This document shows positions 35,682 through 45,552 of a stretch of DNA of 64,000 nucleotides, piece after piece (positions within the stretch are counted from its first letter, which is position 1; each line of letters opens with the position of its first letter). The DNA is taken from positions 22,005,029-22,069,028 of the forward strand of contig OX467083.1 in assembly GCA_950106755.1 (NCBI GenBank), given 5' to 3'. The stretch is from Climacium dendroides. Lineage: Eukaryota; Streptophyta; Bryopsida; Hypnales; Climaciaceae. The notes under the pieces were generated by a model. It saw nothing but the letters and a program-made list of their open reading frames with translations, had not been told where the DNA came from and ran no database searches. The position numbers were made by a program, and so were the translations under genes.

Positions 35682-37283
35682 TCGTCCCTTTAAGCTACCT
35701 ATCTAATAAATAAGGATAATAGATGTTTCGAGGAAAATGTCACTTGTTCCTAGATATAGGGTTGCATTTGGAGCCCTAGTTGTTTATGGACCTTCTACTT
35801 CAAAAAAGATAAATCAACTTATGACTAGCTAGATATTAATATTCACCTAGATTTAATGTCTAGGTACCTTGAAGAAGCTATTTGTTAATTCATGTATTTT
35901 TGGAGAGATTGAAAAGTTTGAAAGAAGCCATTTGTAAGTAGAATAAAGACAATTCGATGAAAAGTGAGTTTTTTGTGATTTTTGAAAATTTTGTTGGTAA
36001 AATTGTGGTAATGGGTGGCTGATTGATGTAAATGGGAGGATTCAATAGATGTTAGAAGTAGTTCATTAATAACATTGGATTGTTCTACCTTACCTTTACT
36101 CCTATCACTTTAATGAGCATTGCTCCCTCCATCTACATTACAAGAAGCTCTATTATTCTCTTTTGGTTTAAAACCAAATAATGAAATAGAACATTGTTTA
36201 CAATAGAGCCTTGTAGAGCATCAAAACTCAACCTTGATTTTCCATCCTAGAACAATCTGTGTCAAATAAATAAGATATGCAAGTATTGATGTATTTTTAA
36301 ATTCCAATGGGTACATATATCAAATTTTATTTTTTTACTTTTTATTTTAATATACCTACCTTCATATCAACAATGGTAGAAATCATGGAAAGCAATTTTA
36401 TGTACTTGCTTTTGATCAACATGTGTGGAATTGTATTTTTTTCCACTAGCTATTATGGCCTTTTTTTCATCTAGCATTTTGAAAAACTCTAAACCAAATT
36501 CCAGACTTGACACCCACCATTGAAGAAGGTGCTTATTACTGCACCACCGGAGCAAGTTCGAGGCAGATGGGCGGATGGTTGCTTCGTGAATGCAAACCTC
36601 CTCGGTACCTAAGCCTTTGAATTTCGATGACGAAACTGTAATCTGGTGCCTCTGTTTTACGTTTTTCGTTTTGAATTTCTGGAAAAGGATGAGACTTCGT
36701 TTTTTCGATGTTGGAATGTACATCATGCGAGACTGCTGAACATGATTCGTACTTGAGGCTAGTGATCCCGGTGCTATGAATGCAGGGATGGATATTGCCG
36801 TGGGAGATAAACCCTACACCTTCTGGTAATGTTGAGTGTTTCGCAATTAGGTTTCATCGCCCGAGTGTCCTGGTTTCACTGGTAATCTGGAGATGATGTT
36901 TCCATACTTACAATTTTGAATTCGATTGAGACTATCCACCAGTGCCAAGCGAGCATATGAGGAATGGTTTTCGTCCTGCAATTGTTTCATTGCAAACGTA
37001 TAACAACATGATCGCGAATCGTTGAAAACAGTGACACTAAATTTTAAGTTCGTTTTAGCACAAGAGTACCAGGAATGTGTATGCATCATATGCTATCATC
37101 ATGTCTACGACTGATACTGTAAGTTTTGCGATAAACTTCGACCCCTGCAATTTTGTGAAGGCCAATCTATCTGTGAAATTCCTGTTTAGGTTTCGCTTCT
37201 CACTTTCAGAGTATCGTGTATCACAGGGAGTGCAATAGCAGCTAAGGCATGCCGAGAATACTTCGCAGAATTGGTCTACCGTC
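35682..37283 (+). other. Upstream region and leader of the glycosyltransferase gene
   Basis: AT-rich to about 36.4 kb, then GC rises toward the gene, consistent with promoter and leader. The word GCACAAGAGTACCAGGAATG (37059-37078) recurs at the start of the broken gene copy near 56456, so the duplication that produced that copy included this upstream DNA. No TATA box is asserted. Confidence 0.4.
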
Positions 37284-40200
37284 ATGCGCAACCATCGGCG
37301 CCTGCCAGTGGCGGTGTTCGCCTTCGGCACGCGCGGCGACGTGCTCCCCGTGGCGGTGGTGGCCTCCGCCCTCGCCCTCGCCGAACCAACCTCGATCATC
37401 ACATTCATCACGCATGAGGCCCACCGCAACATGGAACCCCACTTGCTCCAGTCCGGAGTCACAAAGTTCCTTGCTGTCTCCGCTCCGCCCGTGGTGCCCG
37501 GGCGGACTTGGGAGGACGATGAAAAAACGGCACGCGAGGCGCAGCTTCGGGAAGAGTGCATTGCGGCCATGGATTCCGTGATGGGGGGAGACGATGGAGG
37601 TGGTGTGATCATCAATCTGTTTGCGCTCGAAGGGTGGCATTTGGCGGAGCTTTATCGTGTGCCGTGCGCGGTTTTGGCACCATATGTTGTGCCGTACAGC
37701 GCGCCTGCGGCGTTTGAGAGACGGTTTAGGGTTGCTCACCCTTTGCTGTACAGGTGAGGCATTTTCTTGCACGTGGTCTCGAAATACATTTCCTCCGAAT
37801 GCAGCTATTCTCTCCAATTTGTAACGGGACAGGAAGCAGGGAGAGGATGATACTCAGGTCACAGGAAGCAGTTTAACCAATGTGTAGGAGGGTTCTTTCA
37901 TTGGGAGATCGCTACAGAGCGAACTGGAGAGATCCTTTTCGGTACTGAAAAAGATCAAACCTTCCTGAGATTAATTTGTTATCTCTGTGTATGAATCTCT
38001 TATGCAATCTCAAAGTGAGAGGTTGTAGACGACTGAAATTGACAGTAGACAACCCCATTTCAATTCAAAGATGCGTTTTGAGAGACGGTTTCGTGGGGCG
38101 CATCCTTTGCTGTACAGGTGAGACATTTTCTTGCACGTGGTCTCCGAATGCAGTTTTTCTCTACAATTTGTAACGGGACAGGGGGCAGGGAGAGGAAATT
38201 ACTTAGGTCACGGTAAGCATTTTAACCAGCATGTGGGAGGGTTCCTTAATTGGGAGATCGTTCTAGAGCTCACAAGCGAGATCATTTTCGGCACTCAAGG
38301 AGATCAAACCTTCCTGAGGTCAATTTTTTTTATCACTGTGCATGAATTGCTTATGGAATTTCAAAGGGAGAGGTTTTAGACGACTGTACTTGACAGTAGA
38401 CAATTTCAATTTAATGAGGAGCGGCCATAGACGTTTAGCCAAGTCATGCTTGCACCCAAGTAGCTAGGTGAGGTCCAACCAAGTGTATGAATAAATGAGA
38501 TACTGATTTTGAAGTCCCAGCAAGTTTACGAATAGATGAGTTACAATTGTTGGTAACAGGGTTGGTATAAGAGATGGGATGAGGTCCCTAATGCTGTCAT
38601 TATCCTCTCCTTTAGTTTAAAGGAACAGCCGTGGAGACCTACCTTCTGTAGGTTATGGAAGGAAGGACTCCCTTGCATTTGAGAAGTTTCACCATCCTAC
38701 CATGTTGCCACACTTACAGAAGGCTGAAGGAGGCGGCGCCAGGAGAAGTGGGGTGGGAAGAGGTGATGCATTGGATGTGGCCCCTGTTCACAGATCGCTG
38801 GGCGTCTTGGCGAACGCACCGGCTTCATCTAAGTGCCTGCCCTCTAACCGATCCTGTTACCGACCTCCCTCTCATGCATGAGTGGCCGCGGGCGTCTCCA
38901 CTCCTCTACGGTTTCAGGTTGGCCTCATATTGTTATCGCCTCCTCAAATGCGCACTGGAACTCAAATTGTAGGTTACTATTTTACAAACCTTTTGACCAA
39001 TGTGTAGGATTGTGTTTTCATTGGGAGATCACCGGAGAAATCACTTTGGGTGTTACAAGAGCCAAACACTCCTGAGATCAAAGTTTTAGCACTTCTGTAT
39101 AAATTTCTTTTGCAATTCAGAATCTGTAGATTTGTATTGAAGCGACAGTAGACAACCCCATTTCGACTCAATGATCAGTGGCCATACATGTTATTAGCCA
39201 AGTCATGCTGGCACCCAACTTGCTAATTGAAGGCCAATCAAGTGTATGAATAGTTGAGTTGCTGATGGAAACATTAGTCAGAATTGGAGACTGCATCAAG
39301 TCCCTATAGGGTTTAGAATCCTCCACCGAAGTTTTCTTACGATATGGGTGAGCAGTAGGTTATTCTTAGTGTCCATACCCCCTGAAGAACAGACATTTCA
39401 TGGTTTTAAAATTACCAGTTTGATTGATCTTTTAATGTAGGTTGGGCTAGTCTCTATTTCACTTTAATCAATGAAGAAAAATCACTTGTTTGTGTTGGTC
39501 GAAAAAAAATAAAATCAAACGAAAGAATAGTCCCCATTTGATTGCTATAATATAATTCACGCCCAATTTAGGCGATCGTGGCGCTCTGGGGATAATCATA
39601 TTGATACTTTGCACCCTTTGATTCCAGCTCCCAGGTGGTGGAATGCCCTGCTTATTGGCCAAGGAGTGTCAATGTTTGCGGTTTCTGGTTTGCGCCACGC
39701 GAGTGGGAAGTGCGTGATGTGAATTCCGAATTGATGGCAGCAGCTCAAGCTACGGATAAAGGGTCTTCAAACCCTCGGGAAGGTCTCTTGGACCCCGTAG
39801 GTAGGTATTCGTTAATGCGTACTTCCAGTATATCGGAGGCTTTGAAATCTAGCACGCAGGCTGGGCAAGACGTTGATGTACTAGATAACCAGTTGAGGGC
39901 CAGGAGGCCCGAGACGTCTATTGGACTTTGCCCTTTGCCTCAAACTAAATCAGGACGATCAGATCTTGGTTATCTACGGCGCTCCGAGGATGGATTTTAT
40001 GACTCTGAACCCTCCTCTATTACAATTTGCCATGAGGCGATAGAAGCTACAGGAGAGGGTGATATTGTTCAAACGCAGGATCGTCCCGAATTGACAGAGG
40101 TCTTGAATAAGAGAACTCGCTCTCTTGATAATTTCCAGGTAGAACCAAACTCTCAACTGGATATTTCCATAGATGGCATGAAGAAGACGAGTTACCAACC

Positions 40201-40873
40201 ACCGGTAAAGCTTTCTCGCTTCATTTCAGATCACGGGGATTCTCGACCAATTTTCGTAGGGATGAGTTCCATGGGCAGCATGGGATTTTTATCTAAGCCA
40301 GATTCCATCTTACAGCTTCTCGAAGCTGTATTAGAGGCAACTAACAGCTCTGCGATTCTTCTGACTGCTGGGCACCCTCCTCTTGATCTTGCGGTTAGTG
40401 AGCAATGCGACGAGAGGGTTTCAATTCACTCCCTAGATGCAGAGCAGCAGAGGAACCTAGTGGGAGAGGGGTTACATTGCTTCCATGGCCGCCTCTTCTG
40501 TTATTCAGGCTCTGTACCTTACTCTTGGTTGCTTCCCGAATGCTCCGTGGCAATCCATCACGGCGGTAGTGGGACGACCGCAGCTTGCTTGAGGGCAGGC
40601 ATTCCACAGATCATCTGTCCGTTTGTGTTGGACCAGTTCTACTGGGCAGAACGCATGACATGGCTTGGCGTGGCACCGCAGCCTTTAATGGCGCAACAGC
40701 TGATGCCTGCATCCGAGGAGCTCCTAGATGCTGTGAAGGTAGTCACTGCTGCAATCAGGGAGGCTGACAGTGTTGAAATGAAACGCTGTGCTTGTGCATT
40801 GAGTGCGAAGATTGAAGGTGAGGATGGAACTGCTGTGGCTGTCGGCATTCTGAGAGCAGCTTTGTGCAGATGA
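37284..40873 (+). CDS. Sterol 3-beta-glucosyltransferase-like UDP-glycosyltransferase (UGT80-type, GT1)
   Basis: Exons 37284-37753, 38720-38917 and 39628-40873 join in frame to 637 aa. Upstream in-frame DNA has a stop and no earlier ATG. The N-terminal domain starts with VAVFAFGTRGDVLPVAVVAS, the GTRGDV loop of sterol/lipid GT1 enzymes, followed by ITHEAHR. Exon 2 and the start of exon 3 give SPLLYGFSSQVVECPAYWP. The C-terminal donor domain has IFVGMSSMGSMGF and the nucleotide-sugar motif CSVAIHHGGSGTTAACLRAG with CPFVLDQFYWAERM. Between the lobes lies an extra Ser/Thr- and acid-rich segment of ~140 residues (about 240-390) that looks disordered. Family members transfer glucose from UDP-glucose to membrane sterols or related lipids; the acceptor here is not shown by sequence. 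No signal peptide or membrane segment is evident. Both introns contain copies of a duplicated module. Confidence 0.92.
37711..39290 (+). repeat. Duplicated module in both glycosyltransferase introns, including an exon-1 tail
   Basis: The end of exon 1 with its donor (CTGTACAGGTGAG(G/A)CATTTT) occurs at 37746 and again at 38110. The following intron sequence (GTAACGGGACAGG, CATTGGGAGATC, GATCAAACCTTCCTGAG) is also repeated, with a step of about 350-364 bp. A third, more diverged copy lies in intron 2 from about 38960 (CCAATGTGTAGGAT at 38997). Its tail TAGCCAAGTCATGCTGGCAC near 39194 matches TAGCCAAGTCATGCTTGCAC near 38437. Confidence 0.85.
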
Positions 40874-42059
40874 TTTGATAGGCGGTTGTATCCTGAAGGT
40901 TAGAGTGCGCAGAGCCGATCAGCTTTTCTGTGGAAATCAATGAAGGTGCGGTGATTTTATCCTATTAGTGCGTGTGATATTATTTTAACGACGTCCCTCT
41001 TTTAACTTAGTGCAGGCTGAAATGTTTCTATTTTGCAGTACTTCCCACAGAAAGAATTTTTTTGTAGTGACACTAATTTTGTGCCCTCACTAATATAGGA
41101 TTATCAGTGTGGCGATGGCGATTCCAGAAAGATTCTAGAGCCCAAGGAAATTTAGTGTACATTCATGGAGACTGGTACCTCCATCTCCTTAATTGCCATG
41201 TTTTCAAAAGGTCATGTTCTTGTGGCAATCTTTTAGGCAGGAGTTATGGACTATGTAATGGAAATGTAGAGTCTTGTTATGAGAAATAACGTGACATATT
41301 TCCTGCAACAACTCTATTTAGGTAGGAGACCTCTATGGTTGGATCTTGTTCAAGTGTGCCCCCAAAAGGTCTGGAAAGGTATGCAAAACTCTTCCAAAAT
41401 TATGGGTCTCAGCATGAACTCCATATCCAATGTGTGTTTGTTGCCTCTTTAGAAATAGACTCCATTTGAGGTTATTGTTAGCAAATATCTTTGATTATTA
41501 CAATCAAAGCATTTCAAAACTACTGAAATAAAACTAAACTATTTGAAGGTAGATCTTTGAGGTTTGAATGGTAAGACAAAGATCTTAAAACTTGTGGATC
41601 AATGCCTCAAAATGAAATTCACGATAAGGATTGGCACTTAACCCCTAAACGTCATAGGTCCAACCAGGCTTAAAAACTGCCTTCCTTTGCAAGTCTGAAA
41701 AGTCAAAATTAGAGTAAGGTATGAAGATCTCAACCATACAATATTGTAGTGTGTATGTTGAAGATGGTGTGGAACAAATTTGGGGTCATTTGACCGTATA
41801 GATTGAGAGATTATAATGTTTTAATGTTGAGAAAAGGTGCTGAAATTTTCTTAAAAACATATTTGGAGGTGAAATTCGATTTCTAAACCTACTCAAATGA
41901 AAAAACTTTAAACTACAAAGTGATTCAAAACCAGATTATATACAATTTGGTGAAAAAAAATATCATTCAAATGAATCATTGTGTCTGCAAAATGGATTTG
42001 AAATGTCAGAAAACAGTAAATAAAGTAACAAAAAATCACATCTATGACTGAACCTCTTT
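40874..42059. other. 3' flank of the glycosyltransferase and AT-rich spacer
   Basis: The first few hundred bases likely hold the 3' UTR. Around 41.6-41.9 kb short words (CTTAACCCCTAAACG, AGATTATAATGTTTTAATG) recall the dispersed repeat at 48.1-48.7 kb. No gene seen. Confidence 0.45.
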
Positions 42060-42600
42060 CTACTAAAATGCTTCTCAATCACTCATAAATTCTTGTATTC
42101 CTATGAAATTTTAACCACACAAATTAGACTAGTATGCGCAACTTCTCCAACAAGTTTTTATTGGATTTGGACATTTCATGAAGAAGTTATAGGTCGCCGA
42201 AGTTCACTGGAATTCACCAATGTCTGGATTTTGAACTTTGAATTGCTCCCAATCATTCGAAACAACTCGGATTGACATGAAAACTTGACCACAATAATTA
42301 AACTTCAGTGGAAACAAAACCCAACAAATTTTATTGAAAACAAACATTAGATTACAAAGATACAAGCCCCCAAAGTTGCAGCCATCAAATGCAGTTTGGT
42401 GAGCTCAAATTGAACCTGTGAACTTCGATTGGCTCTCAAAACTATTATACATCTTTTATTGATCTGAAAATTTTATCACACAAACTAGACTAGTATGCGC
42501 AACTTCTCCAACAAATTTTATTGAATTTGGACATTGGATGCAAAAGTTACAGCCCTTCAAATTTGACTTTTAGATTGTGAGGACGTTTTTCGTCCCCTGT
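42060..42600. repeat. Tandem repeat, ~180-bp unit, three copies
   Basis: CCAACAA(A/G)TTTT landmarks occur at 42147, 42321 and 42508 (steps 174 and 187). The outer copies share AGACTAGTATGCGCAACTTC at 42126 and 42487 (step 361). Each has a GAAAA(T/C)TT(T/G)(A/G)ACCACA-type start. Confidence 0.8.
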
Positions 42601-45200
42601 GACATTCAGGGGTTAATGTTGACTAACAAGGTCTTCTTACAAAGAGGGATCATAAAAACACACCATGATTATACAAATACCTCCATTGACTACATGTGCA
42701 AGAACAACTTTGAAAGGCCTCTTCTTCTAAAGAACCAAATTTTTTCATAGAATAAATAGCCTACATGATGTATCAAATATCTAAATTTCCTAATCTCATA
42801 ACATCCTATAAGATGTATCAAATAGTATAGCCAAACTAAATGTCTCCAAAGAGACAATTTTAGAACTTTCAAGGTGGTCAACAATGTCATGTATATCAAA
42901 TTAAAAAACACTATGTACATTTCAATGTGGTTTATCACAATTACCATAGTCCACATTATATAGTACATCTACAATAATGTCTACAATGACAACAATGAAA
43001 AGCAAAAAAGAAGTTCATCCTTTCATCATGTAGCTTTCACTAAACTAAAGATTACATATAAAAGGTTGTATAAACTTTCAATCTAGAATAACACCAATAC
43101 TAACCATGAAATGTTGTTGATCCAAAATGTCCTTTGGATGACTTCACCTAAGACTATAGGATAGAAAAAAAACTTTTTCATTCAAATTTTTTGGAAGTTG
43201 CTTGAATACATTTTTGCTGTGATTAATTTTGTAAATTCCTTCATTATGATATTATTAACTTCTTTAAAGGAAAAGATGCTTAATTCACAAATCACCCTTA
43301 TGTATTTTGGCCATTTCTTGCTATTTACTCTTGATGTGAATTTTAGTTATGAAAATGATATTTTTTGAATTTGAATCCAACTAATGAAACAAAGCTTATC
43401 AAGTGTAATTTCTACTCTAAATTCATATTTTGAAAATTTGTAAACCTTTGAACATCAAACTATTGTTGGCAAGTACTTGGTTTGACACCCGCATATTGAA
43501 CAATATTTTATTTCTTTTCCAAAAACTTTGTGGCAATATTTTGAAAAGAAATAAAATTTATTTCATAGTTTGCTTAGATATTTTATGAAATATCATTATT
43601 AAAAGGTCACTCACAACTTAATTGTATAACTCAGATGGTTATATCTCATTACTTAATTACTTGTATCAAGGCTCTAATGATTGTATGAGTCCTCATAATT
43701 ATAAATCATTAGATAGCTTGTCAATAATATTTATATTTTTCAACATACTAAATATAATTATTGAATTTTGGTTTACTTTTTTTAAATAATTAGTGCCAGA
43801 TTTGCTATTTGCCTATGGTACACATCGTATTAGGTTGATCAAATCCATGTAGATTGGAATTAATTTGAAAAAATCCATAGTTGAAGTGTATTTTTGAGAT
43901 TAAGAAACAAAATAATTTTTTTCTTCCAAGAGACATGTCTTACTTGACTGATGTCTACATGTCCACATGGATATATCTTGATGTGCTTACAAATCATCAT
44001 TACAAAAAATCTAAACTCTGCAAAGGGCAATGAGTCTACATGGTAGTAGTGCAATTATAGAAAAAATTATTTAAAATAATAATAAGAATAATAATAATAT
44101 AATTTTTTTTAATTTGATGGGGCACTCGAGTAGTAGAGCACATTTCAAAAGTGTAGTTTTGGAATACTAAAAAGTAAATCTTTTGAGCATTTTCAAGAAG
44201 CACCACTAGTCAATTAATTGTTGTGTCTGAGGTCATCATTTTGTAAGCATTTAGTATATGCCCAAGACTACATATGGCCCTTTGTTTTGCTTCCTAGAGC
44301 TTTATCCCCTCCAATTGAGCCATATTCAAAGAGATACAAAAAATAAGAATGGACAATGTTGATTGACTCCTTTAATTTGTCATTTCATTTGTTTTTTCAT
44401 GGATGATTGCATGGATGGAAGGGGAACTACTACTTGGAGTTGTTCAAATAGCAACCAAAAATCAAATCTGATCAATTTGCAATGTCACAGGAAGATCATT
44501 TGGGGACAAAAAATTAAGACCAATAGGAAGATTATTTGGAGACAGAGGGAGTAATATTTTGCTTGCAATTGAATCCAAAAGGAATTTTGAAATTTCTCTT
44601 TCAAAATTTATCAAAAAAATATTGGTGATAGCATTAGTGAATCTAACTATATAGATGGAATCTAAAACTTTTATTCGTAAATCCATTCCAAAATATTCTT
44701 CCAAATAGGCAAATAGTACTTTATAATAATTTTTTCCAAATCATCAATTCTAAAGAGTCTAACTCTGGATGTTTAGGGGCTAAACCAATGTTTTTAATTT
44801 GAGCAATTTTTCGTTGAAAAGCAATGAATTTTTTTTGCAGGGAATATTGGGCAAAATATTCTTGCTTTTTAGTGGATGAAACCGCCAATTTACTACCTAA
44901 TCTAGGATATTATCGCTCTATTCTAGATGAAAGTAAATTAATTTGAATGAATAAATAAAATTTCATCCATAGATTGCAAGTTTCATCCACTTCCATGGAT
45001 GTAAATAGCTTCACCCTTCTAGTGATTATCGCTTTCTGCGCTACCTAAAATAAATGAAAAAAAACCCCTAGACTAAACATGACCCAAAAACAAAAATAAG
45101 AATCTGAATTGGTCAATGCATTCATATTTGTATTTTCACAAAAATCTCACAGTTGAGGTGTGACTGAAAATGAGGCAGGGAATTAAATAAGGTTCCCTCA
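42601..45200. other. AT-rich spacer, no gene seen
   Basis: Low-complexity sequence with many poly-A and poly-T runs and short chance frames on both strands. No terminal repeats or splice-supported exons were found. Confidence 0.5.
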
Positions 45201-45552
45201 TCCACACGTTCACAGCAGTCCTCCTGGTAGCGCTAGAAGTTTTCCTGGACTCATATACCGAAAGGCTTCTGCAGCAGCAGTTAACTTACAGCACAATTGC
45301 ATTTGCTTCAGTTCCCTTGGAGCGCAAGCAAAATGGAAACTTCTGCTCAATGTTTTTTGAGACACTTACTTTCAACATAAAATCCCCTGGATCTCCCTCC
45401 CTTTGCACCACAGCAAGCTCAGGCATCAAGTCTATCAGTACAGCACCCACTGATCGACGCACAAGGTGTAGAATAGAATAGAATTCATACAAAGCTAAGA
45501 GCGCTGTGATTCGATCAATCTCTATCCAGAGTCTGGAATACTTGTAATCACT

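Noticed and set aside
36367..37817. Minus-strand frames upstream of and over glycosyltransferase exon 1
   Set aside because: They are antisense to a well-supported exon or lie in its leader, and have no family resemblance.
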